Shown in pieces: positions 8,930 to 17,062 of a stretch of DNA of 64,000 nt (its first letter is position 1; every line of letters begins with the position of its first letter). Source of the DNA: UBA1479 sp040216635 (GTDB taxonomy: Bacteria > Pseudomonadota > Alphaproteobacteria > Rhodospirillales > Casp-alpha2); the NCBI GenBank assembly GCA_040216635.1, contig JAVJOU010000030.1, positions 1 through 64,000 of the forward strand, in the 5' to 3' direction. The notes beneath the pieces were generated by a model that saw only the letters and a program-made list of their open reading frames with translations, did not search any database and had not been told where the DNA came from. The position numbers were made by a program, and so were the translations under genes.

Positions 8930-9265
8930 ATGAGCGAGAATCCGGTTTTCGCCCAGATCAAACAGGAAGTGGACGACAACGACGTGGTGCTGTTCATGAA
9001 GGGCACGCCCATGTTCCCGCAATGCGGGTTTTCCGCCGCCGTGGTGCAGGCGCTTTCGGTCATGGGCGTGAAGTTCAAGGGCGTGAACGTCCTGGACGAC
9101 ATGGACGTCCGCGAAGGCATCAAGGCCTATACCAACTGGCCGACCATTCCCCAGCTTTACGTTAAGGGTGAATTCGTGGGCGGCTGCGACATCATCCGGG
9201 AAATGTACGAAACCGGTGAATTGAAACAGTTATTCGACGAAAAAGGCGTTGAAAACGCCGCCTGA
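8930..9265 (+). CDS. grxD: Grx4-type monothiol glutaredoxin
   Basis: This is a monothiol glutaredoxin of 111 residues with the CGFS active site (FMKGTPMFPQCGFSAAVVQAL, about residues 22-42), TNWPTIPQLYVKGEFVGGCDI and the usual end GELKQLF. Such proteins bind a glutathione-ligated [2Fe-2S] cluster and pass it on, rather than reduce disulfides. The BolA gene just upstream encodes its likely partner. A strong terminator hairpin follows at 9344-9367. The ribosome binding site AGGAAAGGA precedes the ATG. Confidence 0.95.
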   Translation: MSENPVFAQIKQEVDDNDVVLFMKGTPMFPQCGFSAAVVQALSVMGVKFKGVNVLDDMDVREGIKAYTNWPTIPQLYVKGEFVGGCDIIREMYETGELKQLFDEKGVENAA

Positions 9266-9343
9266 ATTTCGTCTTATTCGTCTGGGTATAATCACCCCAT
9301 AAAAAATGAGGCCCCCGAGTTTCCAGGGAGGGGCTTGAGGGAA

Positions 9344-9367
9344 GGGCCGCCAATTGGCGGTCCTTTT
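9344..9367 (+). terminator. Rho-independent terminator after grxD
   Basis: GGGCCGCC (9344-9351) and GGCGGTCC (9356-9363) form an 8-pair stem (one G-U) with an AATT loop, followed by TTTT. It ends the bolA-grxD unit. Confidence 0.8.
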
Positions 9368-9372
9368 CCTAT

Positions 9373-9394
9373 TTGGGTGCTGTGCAGCATCCAA
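9373..9394. repeat. 22-base imperfect palindrome
   Basis: TTGGGTGCTG (9373-9382) and CAGCATCCAA (9385-9394) are reverse complements apart from one G-T position, with only two bases between them. The spacing is too tight for an RNA hairpin, so a protein-binding site on DNA is more likely. No known consensus is recognised. Confidence 0.4.
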
Positions 9395-9505
9395 TAGGTA
9401 CAGCGATCGTTATCTCCCCACAGCCAATACCCGAATTCTCATCACCGATGCGCGCGCCCGGATTTCAGGGCGTTTGAGCCGATTGCCGGGCTTCTGCATC
9501 AATAA

Positions 9506-9541
9506 TCGTTTTTAACGATTTAATTTTATAAATAAATCAAT
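9506..9541 (+). promoter_or_regulatory. OxyR-spaced operator upstream of ahpC
   Basis: A perfect inverted repeat AATCGTT-TTT-AACGATT lies at 9504-9520. Read as tetramers it is ATCG-N7-CGAT-N7-TATA-N7-CAAT, the spacing of an OxyR tetramer site (ATAG-N7-CTAT twice), although the tetramers differ. Direct repeats of AATTTTATA follow (9522-9530 and 9539-9547). Peroxide control of ahpC is common, so OxyR or a similar LysR protein is a reasonable guess. Confidence 0.4.
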
Positions 9542-9610
9542 TTTATAATTTATTGTGCGCCTGCTAAATACGTCTCCGTCAACACCTCAACACCAACCAA
9601 CGGAGCAGTT

Positions 9611-10174
9611 ATGTCGCTTATCAATACCGAAATGAAGCCGTTCACGGCCGAAGCCTATCAGGACGGCAAGTTCGTCACGATCACCGACGAAGACGTGAAG
9701 GGTAAATGGGGGGTGTTTTTCTTCTACCCCGCCGACTTTACCTTCGTCTGCCCGACCGAACTTGAAGACCTGGCCGACAACTACGACCAGTTCCAGGCCA
9801 TGGACGTGGAAATCTACGGCGTGTCGACCGACACCCATTTCTCCCACAAAGCCTGGCACGACACCTCGGACGCCATCGGCAAGATCAAATTCCCCATGCT
9901 CGGCGATCCGACCGGCACGATCACCCGTAACTTCGAAGTGATGCGTGAAGGCCAGGGCCTGGCCGACCGCGGTACCTTCGTGGTCGACCCGGACGGCGTG
10001 ATCCAGATCCTGGAAACGACCTCCGAAGGCGTCGGCCGCAATGCCACGGAACTTCTCCGCAAGATCAAAGCCGCTCAGTACGTGCGTGCCAATCCGGATG
10101 AAGTCTGCCCCGCCAAATGGGAAGAAGGCTCGGAAACGCTGGCCCCCTCCCTGCAGTTGGTCGGCAAGATCTAG
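9611..10174 (+). CDS. ahpC: Alkyl hydroperoxide reductase subunit C (peroxiredoxin)
   Basis: AhpC is a typical 2-Cys peroxiredoxin that reduces H2O2, organic peroxides and peroxynitrite. The peroxidatic Cys is in DFTFVCPTELEDL (about residues 43-55) and the resolving Cys in DEVCPAKW near the C-terminus (about 165-172). The length of 187 residues is standard. GGAG precedes the ATG. An AT-rich operator with OxyR spacing lies about 70-105 bases upstream. ahpF, which re-reduces it, follows after 114 bases. Confidence 0.97.
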   Translation: MSLINTEMKPFTAEAYQDGKFVTITDEDVKGKWGVFFFYPADFTFVCPTELEDLADNYDQFQAMDVEIYGVSTDTHFSHKAWHDTSDAIGKIKFPMLGDPTGTITRNFEVMREGQGLADRGTFVVDPDGVIQILETTSEGVGRNATELLRKIKAAQYVRANPDEVCPAKWEEGSETLAPSLQLVGKI

Positions 10175-10288
10175 TCAAGGCAAACGGGCGCGGCGCCGCG
10201 TCGGCACGCGCCCCTTTCGCCCCGCTTTTTACCCAGCCTTTTTACAGGTCCAAAAAGCCAAAAGCCCAAGAAAGAGAGCATAAAGACA

Positions 10289-11875
10289 ATGTTGGACGAC
10301 ACCCTTAAATCCCAATTGAAAGGCTATCTGGAGAACCTCCGGTCGCCGATCGAGCTCGTCGCCACCCTGGACGACGGAAAACCCTCGGCTGACATGAACT
10401 CCCTGCTCTCCGATATTGCTCAGCTTTCCGACAAGGTCACCTGGCGAAAGGCCGAAGAAAATGAGCGGGACAGCCGGACCCCGTCGTTCACGATTCTCCG
10501 TAAGGGCGAGGAAACGGGTGTGCGGTTCGCCGGCATCCCCACGGGTCACGAGTTCACGTCCCTGGTGCTGGCCCTGCTGCATTCGGGCGGCCATCCGCCC
10601 AAGGTCGATACGGACGTGCTGGACCAGATCGCGGCCCTGTCTGGCGAATTCCGGTTCGAAACCTATTTTTCCCTGTCCTGCCAGAACTGCCCCGACGTGG
10701 TGCAGGCCCTGAACATCATGGCCGTGTTCAACCCGAACATCACCCACGTCGCCATCGACGGCGCCCTGTTCAAGGACGAAGTCGAAGATCGCCAAGTCAT
10801 GGCTGTGCCCTCGGTCTATTTGAACGGCGCACCGTTCGCCCAGGGCCGCCAGGAACTGGAACAAATTCTGGCCAAGATCGACACAGGTGCGGGCGACCGC
10901 ATGGCTGAAGCCATCGCCGAAAAAGACCCGTTCGACATGCTGATCGTCGGCGGTGGTCCCGCCGGGGCCGCATCGGCGATTTATGCCGCCCGCAAAGGCA
11001 TCCGCACGGGCATCGCGGCGGAACGCTTCGGCGGCCAGGTGCTGGACACCATGTCGATCGAAAATTTGATTTCCGTGCCCCATACGGAAGGCCCCGAACT
11101 GGCGGCCGCCCTGGAAACCCACGTCAAGGAATACGACGTCGATATCATGAACCTGCAGCGCGCCACGGAACTGATTCCCGCCGATACCCCCGGCGGCCTG
11201 CATAGGATCAAACTGGAAAACGGCGCCGAACTGCAATCCCGGACCCTGGTCCTTTCGACCGGTGCGCGTTGGCGGCAGATGAACGTTCCCGGCGAGGACG
11301 AATACCGCAACCGCGGCGTCGCCTATTGCCCGCATTGCGACGGCCCCCTGTTCAAGGGCAAGCGCGTGGCGGTGATCGGCGGCGGCAACTCGGGCGTCGA
11401 AGCGGCCATCGACCTGGCCGGCATCGTCGGTCATGTCACGCTGATCGAATTCGACGGCAAGCTGCGCGCCGATGCGGTCCTGCAGACCAAGCTGCGGTCG
11501 CTCAAGAACGTCGACGTCATCGTTTCCGCCCAAACCACGGAAGTGGTCGGCGACGGCAACAAGGTGACGGGCCTGACCTATAAGAACCGCACGACCGACG
11601 AAACCCACAGCATCGACCTGGAAGGCGTGTTCGTGCAGATCGGCCTGGTCCCCAATACGGAATGGCTGAAAGGCACGGTCGCCCTGACTGGCCATGGCGA
11701 GATCGAAATCGATCCGCGCGGCGAAACCTCCATCCCCGGCATTTTCGCCGCCGGTGACGCGACCACCGTCGCCCATAAGCAGATCATCATTTCGATGGGT
11801 GACGGCGCCAAGGCGGCCCTGTCGGCCTTCGATTACATGATCCGCCTGGCCCCCGCCGAAGACATCGCGGCCTGA
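10289..11875 (+). CDS. ahpF: Alkyl hydroperoxide reductase subunit F
   Basis: AhpF is the NADH-dependent flavoprotein that recharges AhpC. It has 528 residues: an N-terminal double thioredoxin-like domain with the redox pair SCQNCPDV (about residues 130-137), then a thioredoxin-reductase-like body with the FAD site IVGGGPAGAASAIYAAR (about 218-234), the active-site CPHCDGP (about 349-355) and a second GGGNSGVEAA dinucleotide motif. It ends with the FAD-binding AAGDATT segment. It is co-oriented with ahpC and ends in a strong terminator at 11949-11973. Confidence 0.97.
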   Translation: MLDDTLKSQLKGYLENLRSPIELVATLDDGKPSADMNSLLSDIAQLSDKVTWRKAEENERDSRTPSFTILRKGEETGVRFAGIPTGHEFTSLVLALLHSGGHPPKVDTDVLDQIAALSGEFRFETYFSLSCQNCPDVVQALNIMAVFNPNITHVAIDGALFKDEVEDRQVMAVPSVYLNGAPFAQGRQELEQILAKIDTGAGDRMAEAIAEKDPFDMLIVGGGPAGAASAIYAARKGIRTGIAAERFGGQVLDTMSIENLISVPHTEGPELAAALETHVKEYDVDIMNLQRATELIPADTPGGLHRIKLENGAELQSRTLVLSTGARWRQMNVPGEDEYRNRGVAYCPHCDGPLFKGKRVAVIGGGNSGVEAAIDLAGIVGHVTLIEFDGKLRADAVLQTKLRSLKNVDVIVSAQTTEVVGDGNKVTGLTYKNRTTDETHSIDLEGVFVQIGLVPNTEWLKGTVALTGHGEIEIDPRGETSIPGIFAAGDATTVAHKQIIISMGDGAKAALSAFDYMIRLAPAEDIAA

Positions 11876-11948
11876 ATCCACACCGGCGCCCGTATCCCCT
11901 GCTCCTTGGGGAACGGGCGTCGGACCCTCTGCCTCCAGGGGATCAATG

Positions 11949-11973
11949 AAAAGGCCGCGTAATGCGGCCTTTC
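11949..11973 (+). terminator. Terminator after ahpF, probably bidirectional
   Basis: AAGGCCGC (11951-11958), loop GTAAT, GCGGCCTT (11964-11971). It has a T-run on the plus strand and an A-run upstream, so it can also stop transcription of the SnoaL-like gene from the other side. A second stable hairpin without a U-tract (CGCCCGT / ACGGGCG, 11887-11919) lies just before it. Confidence 0.75.
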
Positions 11974-12002
11974 CCGTTTCGGTGGTGACTGGCTTGCCGC
12001 AC

Positions 12003-12428
12003 CTATGCCCAGGCGGCCTCGGTCAAACCCAGCTGGCGTTTCAAACCGTCGATATCGCCCAGCACCCAAAGGCTTTGAATCTGGCCGCCCGCGATATCGA
12101 AAAACGCGGCGCCATGCCAATGCAGGGCCTTGCCCGTCGCAGCGACGCCGAAGAAATCCCCCTGATGGATGCCTTCGAAATACATCTTGGCCGCGACCCG
12201 CCCGCCATCGGCGACCCTGTCCAGGATCGTGCAGGTATAATTGCCAAGGGCATTGTGAACGCCCTTGTTGTAATCGATGAAACCTTCGACCCCGGTGCGG
12301 TCATCGTCGAGCGAGCCCCGGAACGCGAAGTCCCGGGCGATGATCCGGCGGGCCTGATCGTAATCGCGGCGGTTCCACACATCGGCATAGAAGCTTTCGA
12401 CGATTTGTTCCGGTGTCATCGCGGACAT
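12003..12428 (-). CDS. SnoaL-like (NTF2-fold) ester cyclase family protein
   Basis: This is a 141-residue NTF2-like protein. The start MTPEQIVESFYADVWNRRD, the RGVEGF-like DDRTGVEGFIDYNKGVHNAL and the middle VAAKMYFEGIHQGDFFGVAATGKALHW fit the SnoaL/ester-cyclase group (PF07366). Members range from polyketide cyclases to proteins with no known reaction, and no polyketide genes are nearby, so the substrate is unknown. It lies downstream of rpsD on the same strand but beyond the rpsD terminator, so it is probably a separate unit. Confidence 0.75.
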   Translation of the reverse strand: MSAMTPEQIVESFYADVWNRRDYDQARRIIARDFAFRGSLDDDRTGVEGFIDYNKGVHNALGNYTCTILDRVADGGRVAAKMYFEGIHQGDFFGVAATGKALHWHGAAFFDIAGGQIQSLWVLGDIDGLKRQLGLTEAAWA

Positions 12429-12448
12429 TTCGATACGTCTCCAAATAA

Positions 12449-12476
12449 AAAAGGGGCACCCAATGGTGCCCCTTTT
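12449..12476 (-). terminator. Terminator after rpsD
   Basis: AAAAGGGGCACC (12449-12460) and GGTGCCCCTTTT (12465-12476) pair perfectly over a CAAT loop. On the minus strand the stem is followed by a T-rich run, as expected for the end of rpsD. Confidence 0.85.
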
Positions 12477-12514
12477 CCGGCGCAGTGAAAACAGCGCCTG
12501 AATTCGAAAGTCCC

Positions 12515-13129
12515 TTATCGGGAATAGAATTCGATAACCAGGTTCGGTTCCATCTGAACCGGATAAGGCACATCCGCCAGTTTCGGCGTGCGCAGGAAGG
12601 TCCCGGCCATTTTCTTGTGGTTCACTTCCATGTAATCGGGAATGTCGCGTTCAGCGGATTCGACGGCCAGCAGCACCAGGGGCATTTCCCGGGACTTGTC
12701 CTTGACCTCGACCACGTCGCCTTCGCGAACCTGATAGGAAGAGATGTTGACCTTCTTGCCGTTGACCTTGACGTGGCCGTGGTTGACGAACTGACGGGCG
12801 GCGAACACGGTCGGCACGAATTTCATGCGATAGACGACGGCGTCCAGGCGGCGCTCCAACAGGCCGATCAGGTTTTCAGAGGTATCACCCTTGCGGCGCG
12901 AGGCTTCGGCGTAATAGCGGCGGAACTGCTTTTCCGAGATATTGCCGTAGTAGCCCTTGAGCTTCTGCTTGGCCATCAGCTGCGTGCCGTAATCGGACGG
13001 CTTCTTGCGCCGCTGACCATGCTGGCCGGGGCCGTATTCGCGGGTGTTGACGGGGCTTTTCGGGCGACCCCAAAGGTTTTCGCCCAAACGGCGGTTAATC
13101 TTGTACTTCGAGCGAATGCGCTTCGACAT
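12515..13129 (-). CDS. rpsD: 30S ribosomal protein S4
   Basis: S4 is a primary 16S rRNA binder that nucleates assembly of the 30S body. The 204 residues include the N-terminal domain starting SKRIRSKYKINRRLGENLWG, the assembly segment EKQFRRYYAEASRRKG and the S4 RNA-binding domain RRLDAVVYRMKFVPTVFAARQFVNHGHVKVNG (about residues 91-122). The zinc-binding cysteines of some S4 proteins are absent, as in other alphaproteobacteria. It stands alone, not in the alpha operon. AGAAGGA precedes the ATG. Confidence 0.98.
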   Translation of the reverse strand: MSKRIRSKYKINRRLGENLWGRPKSPVNTREYGPGQHGQRRKKPSDYGTQLMAKQKLKGYYGNISEKQFRRYYAEASRRKGDTSENLIGLLERRLDAVVYRMKFVPTVFAARQFVNHGHVKVNGKKVNISSYQVREGDVVEVKDKSREMPLVLLAVESAERDIPDYMEVNHKKMAGTFLRTPKLADVPYPVQMEPNLVIEFYSR

Positions 13130-13468
13130 GGTGAGTTACGTCCTTCTCTTTTGTCCGGCGGGTTGTCCCGTCCGGCTTTTCAATTTGTCCCGGTAGGCCT
13201 TGATCCCTCATCCGAAAACCGGTTTAGCACCGATATTCGGTCAAGGGGGCGGGATGGGCCCGATCGGCAGCACACATCCACGTTCCCGGAAATGGAGCGC
13301 GGGAGTATAGGCATCGCGCGGGGAATGTCAACGCATCCGGCGGGTTTCCGCGCTTTTCCCTGAAATCACATGGGCGGCAGTTGCGGGCGCCGTGCCGGTC
13401 CTCTACCCTGATGGGCAACACACCGCGAACAAGACTGTGACCAGGGAAGCTAACCGCTTGGATTCAAC
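13130..13468. other. Divergent control region of rpsD and the polyamine-type ABC operon
   Basis: This is a 339-base gene-free interval. A hairpin with CCGG/CGGG and CCCG/CCGG arms (13155-13175, TTGT loop) would sit in the rpsD 5' leader about 25-45 bases before the start codon. S4 controls its own leader in E. coli and B. subtilis, so autogenous control is possible here but untested. The part next to the ABC operon shows no clear promoter. Confidence 0.5.
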
Positions 13469-14623
13469 GTGAATATCCAGCGTGGCAACGTAGTGACGGA
13501 CGACGACAGTCCCGCCCCTCCGCCCCCGGCGGGGAGCGGCGCCAGCGTGCGCTTTGACAGCGTGCAGAAAAGCTACGACGGCGAAACCCTGGTGATCGAC
13601 GATTTGAACCTGGATATCGCGCGGGGCGAGTTCCTGACCATGCTGGGCCCGTCCGGGTCAGGCAAGACCACGACCCTGATGATGTTGGCCGGGTTCGAGC
13701 CCGCCACCCACGGCGAGATTTTCCTGAACGACAAGCCGATCAATAACGTGCCGCCCCACAAACGGGGCATCGGCATGGTGTTCCAGAACTACGCCCTGTT
13801 CCCGCATATGACCGTGGCCGAAAATCTGGCCTTTCCGTTGAGCGTGCGCAAGATGCCGGCGGCCGAGATCGAGGCTAAGGTCGCCCGGGCGCTTGAAATG
13901 GTCGAACTGCCCGATTTCGGCACCCGCCGCCCGGCCCAGCTTTCCGGTGGCCAGCAACAGCGCGTGGCCGTTGCCCGCGCCCTGGTGTTCGAACCGGAGT
14001 TGATCCTGATGGATGAGCCCCTGGGGGCGCTGGATAAGCAATTGCGCGAGCAGATGCAGTACGAGATCAAGCACATCCATGACAACCTGGGCGTCACCGT
14101 GGTTTATGTGACCCATGATCAGTCCGAAGCCCTGACCATGGCCGACCGCATCGCCGTGTTCAACGACGGCATCATTCAGCAGCTGTCGACCCCGGACGAA
14201 TTATATGAAAAGCCCGCCAATTCCTTCGTCGCCCAGTTCATCGGCGAAAACAACCGTCTAAGCGGCACGATCCGGGAAATCCGGGGCGGCACCTGCCGCG
14301 TCGAACTGGACGGCGGCCGGGACGTTCACGCCCTTGCCGTTAATGTCGGTCAGACAGGCGACCGGGCAACCCTGTCGATCCGCCCGGAACGCGTCGTTCT
14401 GGCCGCGGACGGCACGGACGCCTCCAACCACCTGCCCGGCCGGGTGCAGGAACTGATCTACCTGGGCGACCACATCCGCGTGCGCCTGTCGGTCTGCGGC
14501 AACGACGATTTCGTGGTCAAGCTGCGCAATGACGGCACCCGCCAGCAGATCAAGGTCGGCACGGATATCGCCGTCGCCTGGGACGCCGAAGACTGCCGTG
14601 CGCTCGACCCCATCGATACCTGA
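13469..14623 (+). CDS. Polyamine-type ABC importer, ATP-binding protein (PotA-like)
   Basis: This is the ATPase of a four-gene importer. The 384 residues include Walker A GPSGSGKT (about 60-67), the ABC signature LSGGQQQRVAVARAL, Walker B LILMDEPLGALD, the H-loop VTHDQSEALTMADR and a C-terminal TOBE domain. It is most like the spermidine/putrescine (PotA) group, but the group also carries opines and other organic amines, so the substrate is not certain. It begins with GTG and a Pro-rich leader of about 25 residues; a second in-frame GTG at 13493 is possible. The binding protein and two permeases follow. Confidence 0.85.
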   Translation: MNIQRGNVVTDDDSPAPPPPAGSGASVRFDSVQKSYDGETLVIDDLNLDIARGEFLTMLGPSGSGKTTTLMMLAGFEPATHGEIFLNDKPINNVPPHKRGIGMVFQNYALFPHMTVAENLAFPLSVRKMPAAEIEAKVARALEMVELPDFGTRRPAQLSGGQQQRVAVARALVFEPELILMDEPLGALDKQLREQMQYEIKHIHDNLGVTVVYVTHDQSEALTMADRIAVFNDGIIQQLSTPDELYEKPANSFVAQFIGENNRLSGTIREIRGGTCRVELDGGRDVHALAVNVGQTGDRATLSIRPERVVLAADGTDASNHLPGRVQELIYLGDHIRVRLSVCGNDDFVVKLRNDGTRQQIKVGTDIAVAWDAEDCRALDPIDT

Positions 14624-14671
14624 ACGTTAAGACCTGAAACCGGACATATCTGGAGATAGGAGAGGACGAAG

Positions 14672-15763
14672 ATGAACGCCAAGAAAACGATCACCGCCGC
14701 CGCCCTGACCGCGGGCCTGGTGCTGGCGGGCCAGCCCGCAGGGGCCGGGGAAATCACCGTTGTATCCTGGGGCGGGGCTTATACAAAAAGCCAGGTCGAA
14801 GCCTATCATAAGCCTTGGATGGCCAAGACCGGCCATAAGATCAAATCGGTCGATGCCCCCAACCCGGCAGCGCCCATCAAGGCCCAGGTCAAGGCCGGCA
14901 ACGTGTCCATCGATGTCGCCGACGTGGAATATTCCGACGCCGTGCGTTATTGCGACGAAGGCTTGCTTGAACTGATCGATCCGGCCGTCCTGCCGCCGGC
15001 GCCGGACGGCACACCGGCGACCGAAGACTTCATCGACGGCGCGCTGACCGATTGCGCCGTGGCCAATATCGTTTGGTCCACGGTGTTCGCCTATGACGCG
15101 TCGAAGTTCAAGGACGCCAAGCCCCAGACCATCGCCGACCTGTTCGACGTCAAGAAATTTCCCGGCAAGCGGGGCCTGCGCAAAGGTGCTAAGCCCAACC
15201 TGGAAATGGCCTTGATGGCCGATGGCATCCCGGCACGTGAGGTCTACAAAATGCTCAGCACGGACGCGGGCGTGAAGCGCGCCTTCGCCAAACTGGACAG
15301 CATCAAGAACCATGTCGTGTGGTGGGAAGCCGGTGCCCAGCCGCCGCAGCTTCTGGCCGACGGTGAAGTCAGCATGACCACCGCCTATAACGGTCGCATC
15401 TTCAATGCCGCCATCGGCGAAGACAAACCCTTTGAAATCGTCTGGGACGGCCAAGTTCTGGATTTCGACCTGTTCGTCATTCCCAGGGGGGCCCCCAACA
15501 AGGACCTGGCGCTTGAGTTCATCAAATTCGCCACGGACACCCAGCGTCTGGCCGATCAGGCCAAGTACATCGCCTATGGCCCGGCACGCAAATCATCGGG
15601 CGCGCTGGTCGGCCTGTATCAGGACGGCAAGACCCGGATGGCCCCGCACATGCCGACGGCGGACATGAACCTGAAGAACGCCCTGGTCAACAACTTCGAA
15701 TTCTGGGCCGACCGGGATTCGGAACTGAACGAACGGTTCAACGCCTGGATCGCCACCAACTGA
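14672..15763 (+). CDS. Polyamine-type ABC importer, periplasmic binding protein (PotD-like)
   Basis: This is the extracytoplasmic solute-binding protein of the importer, 363 residues with a clear Sec signal peptide (TITAAALTAGLVLAGQPAGAG, cleavage around residue 26). The mature start EITVVSWGGAYTKSQ and the TVFAYDASKF and MTTAYNGRIFNA segments match family-1 polyamine/opine-type binding proteins (PotD-like). It has an excellent ribosome binding site (GGAGATAGGAGAGG). Ligand identity cannot be read from the sequence; polyamines are the best guess. Confidence 0.85.
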   Translation: MNAKKTITAAALTAGLVLAGQPAGAGEITVVSWGGAYTKSQVEAYHKPWMAKTGHKIKSVDAPNPAAPIKAQVKAGNVSIDVADVEYSDAVRYCDEGLLELIDPAVLPPAPDGTPATEDFIDGALTDCAVANIVWSTVFAYDASKFKDAKPQTIADLFDVKKFPGKRGLRKGAKPNLEMALMADGIPAREVYKMLSTDAGVKRAFAKLDSIKNHVVWWEAGAQPPQLLADGEVSMTTAYNGRIFNAAIGEDKPFEIVWDGQVLDFDLFVIPRGAPNKDLALEFIKFATDTQRLADQAKYIAYGPARKSSGALVGLYQDGKTRMAPHMPTADMNLKNALVNNFEFWADRDSELNERFNAWIATN

Positions 15764-15788
15764 CCGCGGGGACGGGACGAACACGACC

Positions 15789-17057
15789 ATGATGGCGGAA
15801 ACGGCGGCGGGCACCGCCCGACCCCTGACCACGGGCGACGGCACGCCGCTGAAGACCGCGCTTGCCCGGGCCGGGCGCCGGGCGCGGTTCCGGGCGGTGC
15901 TGCTGGTCGCCCCGCTGTTGCTGTTCGTGCTTGTGACCTTTGCCCTGCCCATCGGGCAGATGCTTTATCTCAGCATCTATAACCCGGTGTTTTCCGACAA
16001 CATGCCGCGCCTGTCCGCCTGGCTGACTGAAAATCCGTTGGACGGGGTTCCGGGCGAAGACGCCTTCGAGGCCCTGGTCCTGGACCTGAAGGACGCACGC
16101 AAGAACCGCACCCACGCCCAGGTCGGCACGCGCGTCAACTATGAGCGCGCGGGGGCGACCAGCCTGTTCAAATCGACCGCCCGACGCCTGCGCAAACTGG
16201 ACGGCCCGCCCTATAAGGAAAAGCTTCTCGCCCTCAAGCCCGATTGGGACGACCCGCATTTGTGGACCGTGATGGCGCGGGCCGCCAAACCACATACGGC
16301 GGCGTTCTATGCCCAGGCATTGGATCTGGCCTATGACGACAAGGGCGACCTTACACGCGCGCCCGAGGAACGGCGCATCTATGTCCTGCTTTTCAAACGC
16401 ACGCTGATGCTGTCGGCCCTGATCGCGTTTCTGTGTCTGCTGCTGGGCTATCCGGTCGCGCACCTTCTGGCCAATCTGCCGCTCCGCTATTCCAATCTGT
16501 TGATGGTTCTGGTGCTGCTGCCGTTCTGGACGTCGCTGCTGGTCCGCACCACGTCCTGGATCACCCTGCTGCAAAGCCAGGGGGTGCTGAACGACCTGCT
16601 GGTGTTCCTCGGCATCGTCGGCGACGGCGGCCGGATGCAGCTGATGTACAACCAATGGGGCACGGTGATCGCCATGACCCATATCATGTTGCCGTTCATG
16701 ATCCTGCCGCTTTATTCGGTGATGAAGACCGTGCCCAAGGATTTCGTGCGCGCCGCCCGGTCGCTGGGGGCCGGGCCGGTCACGGCCTTCGTCCGCGTCT
16801 ATTTCCCGCAGACCGTGCCCGGCATCGGCGCGGGCGTGCTGTTGGTGTTCATTATTTCCGTCGGCTACTACATCACCCCGGCCCTGGTCGGCGGGTCGTC
16901 GGGCCAACTGATTTCCAACCAGATCGCCTTCCATATGCTGCAATCCCTCAACTGGGGATTGGCGGCGGCATTGGGGGCCTTGCTGCTAGGCGGTGTGGTG
17001 TTGCTGTACTGGCTGTACGACCGGCTGATCGGCGTCGACAACATGAAGCTCGGGTGA
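15789..17057 (+). CDS. Polyamine-type ABC importer, permease 1 (PotB-like)
   Basis: This is an inner-membrane permease of 422 residues with about six helices. The first helix (LLVAPLLLFVLVTFALPIGQML, about 38-59) is followed by an unusually long, charged periplasmic stretch of about 140 residues before helix 2 (LMLSALIAFLCLLLGYPVAHLL). The cytoplasmic EAA-type loop that docks to the ATPase is recognisable at VPKDFVRAARSLGAG. The long insert is seen in a subset of PotB-like proteins and could help recognise the binding protein. It sits 25 bases after the binding-protein gene. Confidence 0.85.
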   Translation: MMAETAAGTARPLTTGDGTPLKTALARAGRRARFRAVLLVAPLLLFVLVTFALPIGQMLYLSIYNPVFSDNMPRLSAWLTENPLDGVPGEDAFEALVLDLKDARKNRTHAQVGTRVNYERAGATSLFKSTARRLRKLDGPPYKEKLLALKPDWDDPHLWTVMARAAKPHTAAFYAQALDLAYDDKGDLTRAPEERRIYVLLFKRTLMLSALIAFLCLLLGYPVAHLLANLPLRYSNLLMVLVLLPFWTSLLVRTTSWITLLQSQGVLNDLLVFLGIVGDGGRMQLMYNQWGTVIAMTHIMLPFMILPLYSVMKTVPKDFVRAARSLGAGPVTAFVRVYFPQTVPGIGAGVLLVFIISVGYYITPALVGGSSGQLISNQIAFHMLQSLNWGLAAALGALLLGGVVLLYWLYDRLIGVDNMKLG

Positions 17058-17062
17058 TCCAA

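Larger units (their letters stand above)
9266..9610. other. Gene-free interval between grxD and ahpC
   Basis: This 345-base stretch has no convincing coding frame. It holds the grxD terminator (9344-9367), a 22-base DNA palindrome (9373-9394) and an AT-rich control region (about 9500-9560) in front of ahpC. Base composition changes sharply from GC-rich to AT-rich around 9500. Confidence 0.7.

Noticed and set aside
16433..17062. Long N-terminal extension of permease 2
   Set aside because: The extension is an out-of-frame reading of permease 1 and has no membrane-like sequence. The true start is at 17063.
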